The notes: a model not told the origin generated them from the letters alone. A DNA stretch of 64,000 nt from Coenobita brevimanus (GCA_032717465.1 CM064732.1:36270822-36334821), one strand, 5' to 3'; positions 31,894 through 43,311 are shown, counted from the stretch's first letter. Translations and numbers: made by a program.

Positions 31894-34800
31894 TCCCCCC
31901 TGTGGCGGGGGGAACACAATCTGGCCGCACTATGGAGTGGTACTACTACTCTGCGGCCAGGTTGTGTTAGGAAGAATACTGCCACCGTATTCCCTGCGTG
32001 TCGTAAAAGGCGACTAAAAGGGGCAGGGTGAGGCTACTAGGGACCCCCTCCTCTGTTTTTTAGTTTCTAAAAAGAGACAGGCCAGAGAAAGGGATATGAG
32101 ATGGAGTTATCCCCGTACCCTGAAGATTGGGTCTATGAATGTGCGTGGATGTAGTACGATTGAGGCTAAAAGGGAGGAGATTGGGAGAATGTTTGTGAGA
32201 AGAAAGTTGGATGTGTTAGCTTTGAGTGAAACGAGGATGAAAGGGAAGGGTGAGTCTATGTTTGGAAGTGTGAATGGAAGATTGTCAGGTGTTGATAGAG
32301 GAAGGGCAAGAGAAGGTGTGGCCTTGTTAGTGAGTCCGGAAGTACAGCAGTGTGTGATTGAATGGAAGGAGGTGTCATCGAGACTGATGTGGGTGAAAGC
32401 GAAATTTGAACGTAAGTTGTGGGTGTTTGTGAGTGCATATGGGCCTGGTAGTGAAAGGGATGAAGAAGAGAAAGAGTCTTTCTGGAATGATGTTGATGAG
32501 TGTCTGCAGAGTTTTGGAGCGAATGTGAATGTGGTAATGATGGGAGATCTGAATGCTAGAGTGGGAAATGTAGCAGTTGAAGGTGTAGTTGGTATGCATG
32601 GTGTGCCTGGAAGAAATGAAAATGGGGAGCGAATGATAGCGATGTGTGTTGTGCGAGAGATGGTGATTGGAAATACGCTGTTTGAGAAGAAAGATATTTA
32701 TAAGTATACATAGGTGAGACAGGAGGGTGGAAGGGTTGTTGATAGAGCTTTGATGGACTATGTGGTTGTGTCTAGGAATGTAATAGGAAGATTGTTGGAT
32801 GTGAGAGTTCTGAGAGGGGGGGGGGTGGAGGTATGTCTGACCACTACCTGGTGGAGGGAAAGTTAAGAGTAGGTAAGAGATGGGTGAGAGCTAGGAGGGT
32901 TAGGTGTGGCAGGGAGGTTTTGAAAGTGAGTGAGTTGGATAAAAGAGAGAAAAAGATAGAGTATCAGGAGAAATTGAAAGATGAGTGGAACGCAGTGAAA
33001 GATCGGGAAAATGGCAGTGTGGAGGAGGAATGGCAGTTATTTAAGAGTGCTGTGGTGGGGCATGCAGAAGAGGTGTGTGGTGTGAGACGTGTGGGTGGTG
33101 GTGTAAGAAAAGGAAGTGAATGGTGGTGCGAGGAAGTAAGTATGGCTGTGGCTGAGAAGAGACGTGCATATGAAGTGTGGCTGCAGAGGAAGGACGAGAT
33201 GTCATATGAGAGGTATAAGGAAAAGAGGAATAAGGCGAGAAGGGCTGTGCGTGATGCTAAAGTGGCAGCTGATGAGAGGTGGGGTAGGCGGCTGACAGAG
33301 AATTTTCAACAGAATAAGAAAATGTTTTGGAAGGAGGTGAAAAGGGTGCGAAAGGGAGAGTCTGGGAAGGAAGAACGAGTAAAAGCAGAGGATGGAAGGA
33401 TGTTAATTGAGATGGATGCAGTAAGGAAGAGATGGGCAGAGTATTTTGAAAGATTGTTAAATGTAGAAGAGGAAAGGGTGGCTGAGCTTGTGGCGGATGG
33501 AAGGGTGCAAGGAATAAATGTGTTGGGAGAGTTGAATGATTCTTTGGTCACGAAGGAGGAAGTGGAGAAGGCAGTAAAGGAGATGAAAACAGGGAAAGCT
33601 GCAGGTATGGATGGGTGTGCTGTGGAATGCCTGAAGGGTGGTGGAGTGACTATTGTTGACTGGTTAGTAAGATTGTTGAATGTGTGCTTTGTGAAAGGTA
33701 TGGTGCCAGTTGACTGGGCAAGTGCTTGTGTGGTCCCGTTGCATAAAGGCAAGGGTGATAAGTATGAATGTACTAGCTTTAGGGGTATAAGTCTGTTGAG
33801 TGTTGTAGGTAAGGTGTATGGTAGAGTGTTAATTATGAGAGTTAGATAGGGTACAGAGGGAGTGATTGGTGATGAGCAGTGTGGCTTTAGGAGAGGGAGG
33901 GGATGCGTGGATCAGGTGTTTGTGGTGAGACAAGTGTGTGAAAAGTATTTAGCGAAAGGCAAGGATGTGTTTTGGGCATTTATGGATTTAGAGAAAGCGT
34001 ATGATAGAATTGATAGGGAGGCTTTGTGGACTGTTTTAAGATTGTATGGACTTGATGGTAGGTTACTAAAAGGGGTGAAAAGTTTTTATGTAAATAGTAG
34101 AGCGTGCGTAAGAGTGGGAAATGCTGTGACTGATTGGTTTCCTGTGAAAGTGGGGCTGCGACAGGGATGTGTGATGTCGCCTTGGTTGTTTAATATTTAC
34201 CTGGATGGTGTTGTAAGGGAGGTGAATGCAAGAGTTTTAGGTGGAGGTCTGAGTCTGGTGAATGTTGATGGTGGAGAGTGGAATCTGAAGCAGCTGCTGT
34301 TTGCAGATGATACTACACTGGTGGCTGATTCAGAGGAGAGATTGAGACAGTTGGTAGAGGAGTTTGGAAGGGTGTGTGAAAGGAGGAAATTGAAAGTAAA
34401 TGAGAATAAGAGTAAAGTGATGAAGTGTACGAGGTTGGTAGATGGTAGGGGGATGAATATAGTTTTGAATGGCGAGTTGCTTGAGGAGGTAGAGTGTTTT
34501 AAATATATAGTGTCACATGTTGCTGTGGATGGAAGAATAGATGCAGAAGTGAAGTTTAGAATAAATGAAGTAGGAAAGGTGCTGGGAGGAATGAAAAAAG
34601 TGTTTAGATGTCGTTCGCTTAGAATGGATGTAAAGAGAAGGCTGTATGAGGGTGTTGTGGTACCAACTGCATTGTATGGGTTTGAAACATGGAATATGGG
34701 TGTAGCAGAGAGGAAAAGTTTGAATGTAATGGAAATGAGGTGTCTGAGGAGTATGTGTGGAGTGACGCGCATGGATCGAGTGCGGAATGATGAAGTGCGA

Positions 34801-35397
34801 AGGAGAATTGGAGTTGTTCGGGAGATGGCTGGTAGAGTTGAGCAGAGGGTGTTGCGATGGTTTGGGCATATGGAGAGAATGGATAATGAGCGATTGGTGA
34901 AAAAGATAACTAGATCTGATGTGAGAGGTGTAAGGCTGAGAGGAAGACCACGAATAGGATGAATGGACAGTGTGAAGAGAGTGCTGGATGCGAGAGGGAT
35001 GTCTGTTGAGCAAGGAAGAGTGGCTGTGCGTGACAGAAATGGGTGGAGAGAAACTGTGAATGAATAAGTGATGACGCAGCCCTGAGGGGATATTCTCCCG
35101 CGTTTGGTCTGATCAGCTATTTCAGGTCAAGTGCAGGTAAGGGGATGAGTCTGTTATGATGTGGCAGGGGTAAACCAACTCTGCTGTCGGGCCCTGCTGC
35201 GGATGTCACTGATTGCATTGCGCAGTTGACCCTTGTGCAGCGTGGTGCGGTGAGGATCTGTCCGTTCTCCCCTGTGGGGCTAAGATGCGAATGAATGTGT
35301 TTGAATGGATGAGTAAATGGGGAGTGTGTCGTCCTGTCTCGGCTACCTCCCTTTCCTTGGGGGAAGCAGCCTAGGTATATAGATAGACAGATAGAGA
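31894..35397 (+). mobile_element. Near-complete non-LTR retrotransposon (family B)
   Basis: A 3.5-kb element inserted in the endonuclease of a jockey-like copy. The 5' leader (31894-32095) includes ccctgcgtgtcgtaaaaggc and gactaaaagg, a motif common in leaders of this group. A single long reading frame follows (32096-35066), then a 3' untranslated region of about 330 bp ending in an imperfect ATAG tail. The 3' end is shared with the truncated copy at 15876-16025. It is the most complete retroelement in the window. Among APE-type clades it is RTE- or CR1-like; the clade cannot be decided by eye. Confidence 0.9.
32096..35066 (+). pseudogene. Endonuclease-reverse transcriptase polyprotein of family B
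   Basis: About 990 codons from ATG at 32096. The endonuclease keeps its catalytic blocks: GSMNVRG, LSETRMKG, VSAYGPG, MMGDLNARVG and SDHYLV. The reverse transcriptase keeps ISLLSVVGKVYGRVL, GFRRGRGCVDQ, FWAFMDLEKAYDRIDREALW, GLRQGCVMSPWLFNIYLDGV and the catalytic LLFADDT. The C-terminus has RWFGHMERMDNE and a GRPRIG motif. Four lesions break the frame: TAG at 32711 (context fits a former Trp), a shift at a ten-G run at 32816-32825, TAG at 33847, and TGA at 34960 (a Trp expected). The lesions are few and the catalytic residues intact, so this is a comparatively recent insertion. Confidence 0.9.
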
Positions 35398-35615
35398 TGT
35401 AAAATTCTTCGACTATCATAATTCTAAGATGGAACACATCCTACCCATTTCTTCTTTCTCTGAAATCTCCATTCTTGGAGATTTCAGTGTTCACCACCAC
35501 CTTTGGCTCTCCTCTCCTTTCACTAATCCATCTGGTGAACCGGCCTATATCTTTTCTATCATTAATTAATGACCTGGAGCAGACTGTACAGCACCCTACC
35601 TGAATCCCTGACTGC
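35398..35615 (+). pseudogene. Jockey-like non-LTR endonuclease, C-terminal half
   Basis: Resumes the frame lost at 31893: FDYHNSKMEHILPISSFSEI then SILGDFSVHHHLWLSSPFTN and PSGEPAYIFSIIN, with GDF-x-V-HH being the catalytic Asp block. It continues to DLEQTVQHPT-stop-IPDCLG at about 35613. The expected ...NILDFFL continuation is found only at 36426, so a second insertion lies between. Several stops are present. Confidence 0.8.
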
Positions 35616-36425
35616 CTTGGATGTTTGTATGGATTCCTCAACTTGTCACTAATTTATCAGGTTATTGGAACCCCACAGCTGATCAACAATTATATATCAG
35701 CTTAGACGTGACGTCACTGTTCCAAGCAAGGTTAATAATGTTCCGCCTGGTCGAAGTCACTTCCGGCTGACACTCTCCACCAAATGTCTTTCTCACACAC
35801 TGGAGATGGTGGGAATCGGTGTAAATCCTGTTGAAGGAATTGTAGAGGTAGGTAGTGTGTGCAGGTGTACTGAAAACTGAGCAGATTTATCTCTGTTTAT
35901 TTGCCACAGAAAGATACATCTGCGACACAGAGAGAGCCCAGACTATATACGTCCCTCTCGTTTGAACGACAAGTGCGTTCTGCCCTAGCTGGCCGGCGTA
36001 CCCTCTGGGAGTGGCGCTGAGGTCAACATATTCAATGGTGCCAAACCCCACAGACTACTGGGATTTATACATGAATAGAAGCATCACAACTTTACCATGC
36101 ACATTATACACCTCAATAATGTAGTATTGAGTACATTAAAGTATACCAACAGGGTAAATATTTCCCCCAAGACTTTAAACATATATACAGTTCATATTTC
36201 TCTATCACCTTCCCTTTATCCTCGTTGTTTATGATAGAGAATGCTGGGCTCTGCAAAATCTAGTCCTCATTTCGTTTCCACACCACACTACACTAAAGTG
36301 GTATTTGGACTCTTATCTCAACGCTACAACACATTTTCTCTAAATGTGAATAATATAATGTGTACAGTAGCGAAAGAGATGCTCCAATGTGAAAAACAAT
36401 GTCAGACACTAGAACATGGAGAGAG
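35616..36425. mobile_element. Unidentified insertion of about 0.8 kb in the jockey-like element
   Basis: Separates two parts of the same endonuclease reading frame. No protein-coding relic was recognised. The section 35829-36090 (tgttgaaggaattgtagagg to aatagaagcatcacaac) has the look of a solo LTR, with TG at its start and CA near its end, but no partner LTR or target duplication was confirmed. The true ends may differ by tens of bases. It could equally be a DNA element. Confidence 0.4.
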
Positions 36426-37944
36426 TTCCAACATACTTGATTTCTTCCTTATAAATAATTCATCTGCTTACACTGTTAATCCTTCCTCTCTGTTGACCTC
36501 CTCTGATCAAAACCTAATCACCTTAACCTGTCCTATCACTCTGGTTAGGCCTATGGATCCTCCCAAGAAGTGGCGGCTGTGTCACTTTCGAGATGCTGAT
36601 TGAGAGTCCCTCGGGCAGCACTTTTTAAATTTTCCCTGGAATGAATATTGCTTCCATGGCCGATAGCCATCTGAATGTACCCCGTGCAATACTGAGGTTA
36701 TTCTCTCAGGCATGGAAGCATACATTCCTTTCTCATATCCTCTGACTAATGAAAAAAAAAAATGTTTAATCATGCATTTTCTAATGCTGTCCAAAACAAG
36801 GAGAAGGCCTACAAAAGGGACCAGAGCCAACCCTCTCCTGAATCTCATCTCATTTAAGTTTCCGCCCGAAATTGTGCTAAGTCTGTTCTTCATTCTGCTA
36901 AAAAATAATTTCATTCATACTAAATGCACTGAACTCACCAACTCGAATTCTTCCTGCTCCTTCTGGCATCTTGCCAAAAACTTTTCTAACAACTTTACCT
37001 CATAATCCTTCCCTCTTCTTTTCCACTCTGATGGCTCTGTAGCTATTTCTTCTACAGGTAAAACAGAACTCTTCACTCACACTTTCTCCTCCAATTCCAC
37101 CTTAGATGATTCCAGTGCTGTTCTTCCAACATTTCTCCACTCTGACTTCCTCATAGCTGACATTAAAATTTCTTCAACTGATGTGTTTTCTGCCATCACT
37201 GACCTCAATACTATCAACCCGACAAAATCTTCCACAGGAGTACCTTCTAATTTTCAACAATATCCAGCTAAATCCTGCATCAAACTTAACCTTACTTGAG
37301 GTTTCATTCTCCCAGGATTTTTGTTGGAAAGGATATAGTTACTACTTCTCTTGTAAAATCTATTTTCAATAAAATAGGTGTCCTAAGACGACTTTGTACC
37401 TTCTTTACCCTTGCACAGTTATTGACTTTATACATGGGTTTATTCGCCCGTGTGAGGAGGCTTTCCACATACAGTTCTTCTCAACAAGGTGGAGTCAAAG
37501 GCTGTTCGTCTCATTAACTCGGCTCCTCTTACTGGCTCCCTTCAACCTCTGTCTATTCGCCACACTTTTGCATCTTTTTCTATTGCTACTTCAGTGGTTA
37601 CTGCTCCTCTCAACTGTCTGCTTGCATTCCTCCACCAATACGGCAGGTGCATGGCACCCGTATAGCAACAAACTATCATCCCTTTTCTGTCCAATTCTCT
37701 AATGCAAGTTAGCTGTCACTCCCTGTCCTTCACGTATGCAACAGGCCAACTCTGGAACTATTTCCCTATCTCTGTATTTCCTACTGCCTTTGATCTCCAG
37801 TCTTTCAAACGCAGTGTGTCCAGGCATCGCAAGGGTATGGATCTTGAACTTGTTTCTCTCTAATCTTGTTTTTGTTTTTTCTTGGGAACAATTTGCAGGC
37901 TCCTGGCCTTTGGTTCCTTCTTCCTTGCATAAAAAGAGATAAGT
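36426..37944 (+). pseudogene. Jockey-like polyprotein, linker and C-terminal parts with internal deletion
   Basis: Continues with SNILDFFLINNSSAYTVNPS and SLLTSSDQNLITLTCPI (end of the endonuclease; the usual SSDHN has SSDQN, so the catalytic His is lost), VRPMDPPKKWRLCHF, and FWHLAKNFSNNFTS in the linker. Near 37215-37260 the text jumps directly to SNLTLLEVSFSQDFCWKGY and GVLRRLCTFFTLAQLLTLYM, which belong to the thumb and C-terminal region. The whole reverse transcriptase palm, with its YADD box, is deleted. The last part, to about 37944, carries residual C-terminal motifs (CHSRSF and LWN-type blocks in shifting frames), then a short A run. Confidence 0.75.
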
Positions 37945-38424
37945 GGATGGAGTATGGCTGGTTGGAGGGAGATGAGAAGGGAGGATTAGATCATCAGGAT
38001 TGATATGGTGGAAACAATGAAGAGAGTGAAAATGGATAAAACCCTAAGAATTGATTGGGTGTGTAGTGAAATGCTGAAATATGAGGGAGGCATTGTAGCA
38101 GAATGGATATGGAAGCTGTGCAGATTTGCCTGAGAATGCAGAGTCCCAGAGGATTGAAAGTATGGTATAATTATTCCCCTGTTCAAAGGAAAAGGGGAAA
38201 GACAACTGCATGGTAATTACACGGGCATTTGTCTTCTTAGATAGGAAAAGAATATGGTAGGATATTTATTGACAGAGTTAGGGAAATAACTAAGGAATTT
38301 GCTGGAGAACGAGAGAGGCGTTTTAGGATGGGAAGAGGTTGTACTGATCAAATATTCACCCTAAGGTCTTTAGTGGAAAAATTTGTAAAGATGAGAAAGA
38401 AGTTGTATGCTATTATCATGGATT
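37945..38424 (+). pseudogene. Non-LTR reverse transcriptase, N-terminal part (family A)
   Basis: The plus strand reads IDMVETMKRVKMDKTLRIDW, VCSEMLKYEGGIVAEWIWKL, VPEDWKYGIIIPLFKGKGER, a decayed ISLL region, IDRVREITKEFAGERERRFR, MGRGCTDQIFTLRSLVEKFV and KMRKKLYAIIMD at 38418. The family pattern next requires LEKAYD with the first catalytic Asp pair, but the sequence breaks off and minus-strand family C sequence begins. The downstream continuation is at about 40476. Confidence 0.82.
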
Positions 38425-40475
38425 CTTTCGTTTTCCATTTCGAAGGCTCCAACGTGCTTGCATGCGTCGGCCTTGGTCACTTAATGGCGGCTCTCCATGC
38501 TGCTCGATCTCTGGCAGCTTCCCTGCTTAGTCTCTCAACCCTGAGGTCACACTCAATGACCTTGTCCCAGGTCTACTTCAGTCTATCGTTCTCTACCCAA
38601 CCCCCAGCATTAACACTTCCTACATTCTGCACCCAATTATAATCCCCTATCCTCTCCACATGCCCAAACCAGCTCAGTCTACCTCTCCTTATCATAACAC
38701 CAATTCACTCTAGTCCCATCCTACCTCTCGACTCTTCCATCACAAATCTAGCCCCCCCAGGTCACGCACTCAAGTACGAACTGCATATCCACCGAATCTT
38801 TGCCCTTTCTGTACGTTTGAGCCTGCAAATATCCTCTTCCTTCACTACCCAGGACTCCCTACTATACATCATTACATTCCTAACAATACCGCATACATAG
38901 ATCCGTTAGCATGGAGGCAGAGCCTTCTCAATGTAAGGAGAGGCAACAATTCCCTGAACTTCTTCCAACCACTCCTCACACTAGCCACAGAGCTAGCTCC
39001 TGCCTACCTCCAGCACATAACATGTCTCCCAAATAATATAACTCTTCCACACACTCAAAAGACTCCCAACAAGTTCAGTCTTTTCGTGCCTGGCAATATC
39101 TACATGTTCTTTCCTACACACCGCACACATGAAATCAGCATCATCTCTCAGTCTACCTCTAATACCACTACACCTCTTATGCACCCATTTATCACAGACA
39201 CTGCACAAGATGGAATTACTTTCCACACCCTTGTGACAAATCGCACATGGCCACTTTCCCTCGCCTTTGAGAGGCGAGATACCAAAACTTTTGTTTTTAC
39301 TTACATTTACTCTTAAGCCCATGCACTTCATACCATCTCTACACTTCCTAAATCATTCCTCCGCCTCCCTTTCATTTTCTGCAATCAACACCAAATCAAC
39401 AGCATACAACATCTCCCAGGGGAGTCCATTTTTGAAGTCACGTGAGAGTGCTTCAAGTACCATGATAAACAACAAGGGGCTCAAGGCAGATCTCTGGTGC
39501 ACACCAACATTCACGGAATACTCATCACTCAAATCTCCATTCACCCTTACCTGGGTGTGAGCACCATATACATGGCCATAACTACCCTAACCAGTCACTC
39601 ATAGATCCCAAGCTTTCTCGTTGCGCACGTCACCACCTCTCTAGGGACTCTGTCAAAGGCCTTTTCAAAATCAACAAAAAGAAAGTACAGTTCTTTTTTC
39701 TTTCCTATATATTTTTCCTGAAGCTGTTGAACAATGAATATGACATCAGTGGTCCCTTTGCCTGGCATAAACCCAAACTGCGTATCATCAGTATTCACTG
39801 TTTCTCTAATCATACCTTCTAGAACTCTCTCAATTACATCCATTATCCGGTCTAAAAGTTCTACGCCTCTATAATTTCCTCTTGCTTAGGCATCACCCTT
39901 CCCATTGTACACATTTACAAGTACAGTACACTTTCAGCCAATCATCTGGGACAACACACTAATATAAAATCGTACTTATCAGGTCAGTGACTAACCTCAC
40001 TCCTATATCTCCTGAGGCTTTCAATATTTCAATAGTCAACACAGAGACACCTGCTGCCTTCCCCACCTGCATCCTGCCTATTGCTCCGCTCACAGTTGCA
40101 GCGTCAAAAGCGAAGGAACAAACACTGGATCTGCTGGCTCCAAACCTTCCCTGTCCCAGTCAAACTCCTCATCCAACAACCAGCTATAATGCTCTCTCCA
40201 TTCGTCTTTAATATCCCACTGTTCACCACTACCCTTCCTTCATCATTCTTCACACACTGCTCACCTATGAGATCTCCATCCTCTTTCTTCATCTGATGTG
40301 CCACCTTGAAAATCATATTCTTCTCTTCCACACGATTAAGTTATCAAGTAAAAGCCTCTGTGACTCGGACTTCGCCCTGTAAACCTCTCTTCTAGCCCTA
40401 CACTTGGCAGCAAAGTATTCCTCTTTGTTACCACTCTTCTTCCGTTATTGGAAAAGCTTTTTATTCCCCTTTTCT
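38425..40475 (-). mobile_element. Inserted non-LTR element (family C) with a PHD-like finger, minus strand
   Basis: Read from 40475 downward: EEYFAAKCRARREVYRAKSE, VAHQMKKEDGDLIGEQCVKN, MDVIERVLEGMIRETVNTDD, TQFGFMPGKGTTDVIFIVQQ, LYFLFVDFEKAFDRVPREVV, ALSPLLFIMVLEALSRDF, LPWEMLYAVDLVLIAENE. The polymerase box YADD has become YAVD, so this copy is catalytically dead. Next come MKCMGLRVNVSKNKS and a Cys/His cluster (39116-39247, C-x2-C-x10-C-x2-C-x4-H-x2-C-x14-C-x2-C), PHD-like. The 3' end is shared with 19800-20250. It is 5'-truncated (no endonuclease). It interrupts a plus-strand family A element. Confidence 0.85.
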
Positions 40476-41545
40476 CCTTAACTGTGAAAAATTTTGAGAA
40501 TATGTGGAGTAAATGGAAAGTGTTGAATGAGATCAGGTGTATATATACCGGTGCTACCGATGCAGTGCGTGCGGATGCTGACCTGTGTAACTTCTTCCAT
40601 CTTAGTGTTGGACTAAAACAGGGATGTCATGTCTCCAAGGCTGTTCAGTCTGTATACTGATGGAGTTATAAGAGAGATACAATGTGGGGCAATGGATGTT
40701 GTAGTGGCCCTAATGAGGGAGGGCAGCATTTTGAAACCTCCTGTTCTGTTGTTTGCAGATGATACTGTATTGTTGAGTGAAAACGAAGGGGAACTGCAAG
40801 ACTTGGTGAATGAACTTGAGAGAGTGTGTAAGAAATGGAATGTAAAGGCGAATCTAGGGGAAAAAATTAAGTTGTGGTCTTCAAGAGAAATGAAGTCGCT
40901 GAATGCACAGTGAGGGTGGATGATGAGGACACGTGAAAAGAGAGTGCACTTAAGTACTTGGATGGTGTCATGAGTAAGGATAGACGTTTAGAGGATCAAG
41001 TGCTTGAATGAGTACAGCAGAGAGGAGGGGTTGCTGGTTCTTTAAAGAAGTGATGAAAAATAGGGAAGTGAGCATAGAGGTAAAAAAAAAAAAGTCACTG
41101 CATGCCAGTACCGTGATTTCAGCTCTAACGTACGGAAGCGGCGCTTGGACAAGAGTGGGAGCAGTGGTAATGAGTTATTAGAGGTGAGAATGTGGAGTTG
41201 CATTGAGAGACAGACTGACAAATGAGGAAGCGAAATAGCATTGTGGTGTGGATGTGAATGTGATAGAAAGCGGTAGGAAAAATGCACTGAGGTGGTTTAA
41301 CCATGTAGAGAGGATGGAGAGTTAGAGACTAACGATGCGAGTGTGTGTGAATGAGGCGCAGGGGAAAGAGGAAGAGGGAGACCGAGGATGAGATGGAGGG
41401 ATTGTTGTGAGAGGTATATGAGAGGGGGAGGGGTTGAGCTCGGCGGGAGGGCAGTGAAATAGCAAGGGACAGGACGACATGGAGGGGATTTGTTTGTGGC
41501 CACCCCTAACAGGATTGAGGCGTCTGGCTATAGATAGATACATAG
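40476..41545 (+). pseudogene. Non-LTR reverse transcriptase, C-terminal part (family A)
   Basis: Continues the element of 37945-38424 after the family C insertion: NMWSKWKVLNEIRCIYTGAT, LCNFFHLSVGLKQGC, MSPRLFSLYTDGVIREIQCG, VLLFADDTVLLSENEGELQD (FADD box intact) and LVNELERVCKKWNVKANLGE. After 40913 frames shift repeatedly, but the order YLDGVMSKDRRLEDQ, ALTYGSG, RDRLTNEEAK-stop-HCGVDVNV, NALRWFNHVERMES and a GRPR-like block remains. The end (ctctggctatagatagata at 41520-41540) matches the family A tail at 2025-2050 and 28638. A frameshift lies at the KQGC/MSPR junction. Confidence 0.85.
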
Positions 41546-41911
41546 ACAGATGAACACTGATCTTACTCGTTTCATGACCAACAACTCTTCCATCATTTTT
41601 TATTGAAATAATATCATATCTTTATTTCTAGTTATACTGATACTCATACACGCGAGTCAAACACTCATCGTGTAATGTGAGCGTAATCCCTGACTGATTG
41701 TTTTCAAAAGTGAATCACTTCATTTTTGTCATATCTTCATGCCTTTCCTTAAGTTTGATCAAATTTGAATAAAAGTGAAGTTAATTTTTCTAGGTCAAAT
41801 TTTGATCTAGTCTTGTGACTTTAACACTGATCCTCTTGTTTTCAAAAACTTTTCCAAAGTGCCACACCTTCAACCCCTCCACCAACTGTGGCTAAAATAG
41901 GAGTTATTTGC

Positions 41912-41968
<57 letters not shown>

Positions 41969-42560
41969 CCTCCCTTTGCGAGCTGGAGGTGTAAAAAGGG
42001 AGGAGAACAGTTGGATGGATGGGAAAAAAAAAAAGGCGAGACTGGCAATTCTTCTTATCATGCTCATTCTTATTTTTTCTTCTAAAATATATTCCTCATT
42101 AGATACCCACGAAATTCTGAGGACCCACTGTATTTTCTTAGTTTATTTATTCATTTATTCTTTCTTCCAAGTATTTTTACTTTTATTAGGTGTCATTTCA
42201 TTATCTCTTCACCAATTCGCGTAACTACGTATAGTACAAAAATTGCCGGTACGCCAGTTTCATTTAATTTTTTATATTTACCTTTTAATTGGCCTTTTGG
42301 GGTCAAATCTTAAAATCGTAACATCTTGTATGAATTTATCAACTTCTTAATAAACACAGATGTAAGCTTCCTTTACCTGTATTGAGAACATCATGAATTC
42401 CCGTGGAAATGGTGGCAGCCATTAAATTAGGTTTTGTTCCACACCTTTAACCCGCTCTCGTTCTTACTCTTCTACATTTCTCCCTAGTATAACTTCCCCC
42501 GCATTTTCCTTAAAGAATCAAGATATTGTTACTTCAATGACCCCTTCATTTCCCACTTTT

Positions 42561-42563
<3 letters not shown>
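41546..42563. other. No gene; (AC)26 microsatellite at 41916-41968
   Basis: AT-rich sequence with a TGACCTTTG-like patch (taggtcaaattttgatctag near 41792) and an AC array. Nothing protein-like. Confidence 0.55.

Positions 42564-42654
<91 letters not shown>
42564..42654. repeat. (TC)n(AC)n compound microsatellite
   Basis: TC array to 42592 continues directly into AC to 42654. Confidence 0.96.
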
Positions 42655-42657
<3 letters not shown>

Positions 42658-42939
42658 TCGTCTCCTTCCTATCTCCTTAACTGTGTCTTCGCATGTTTCG
42701 ACCTCAGGGCACGCTCACCGAAGGAGCTGTTGCTGCAGAAGGAGGAGGAATTTTGAAATGGAAGATAATGAAAGATGATAATGATGGTAATCATCATCAG
42801 CGCAACAGCAACAGTAGGAACAGAAAGAGAAAGAGGTGGAGGAGGAGACACAAACAAAAGGATAGGGAGAGAGAGCCAAGCCAAGTAACACCTTAAAATG
42901 GAGAAGACAGTATTAATAATAAACTGAGAATAAGATGGG

Positions 42940-42942
<3 letters not shown>

Positions 42943-42986
<44 letters not shown>

Positions 42987-43011
42987 GAGCATGTATTGAG
43001 ATTGTATTTTA

Positions 43012-43071
<60 letters not shown>
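42943..43071. repeat. (GA)20 and (GT)30 microsatellites
   Basis: GA array 42943-42982 and GT array 43012-43071 with 29 bp between. Together with 42564-42654 they form a mirror-like TC/AC ... GA/GT pair flanking 290 bp. Confidence 0.95.
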
Positions 43072-43073
<2 letters not shown>

Positions 43074-43075
43074 AT

Positions 43076-43305
43076 TATATCTCATGAACAGCTTGAGCTG
43101 GCAACGTGAAACCTTCAGGGTATCAAGATATGGTCAAAATTTTGGACGAGTTCGGAAATGGGCACTCTGGGCCAAGGTCAATGTCACCAAAATGTCTGCC
43201 AAAAGTCAACTAGTTTTTGTCGCCCACCGTTAGCACCACTATATCTCAGGAACGCCCTAAGCTATCAACAAGAAACCTTCAGGGTATCAAGATATGGCCA
43301 AAATC
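43076..43305. repeat. Tandem module with tatctca and cttcagggtatc motifs
   Basis: Two copies with a period near 163 bp. Each has a tatctcaggaacgcc-like start, an aacgtgaaa or acaagaaa step and the shared aaccttcagggtatcaagat followed by atggtcaaaat or atggccaaaat. The second copy is cut off by the GC-rich island. Confidence 0.75.
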
Positions 43306-43311
43306 TTCCAC

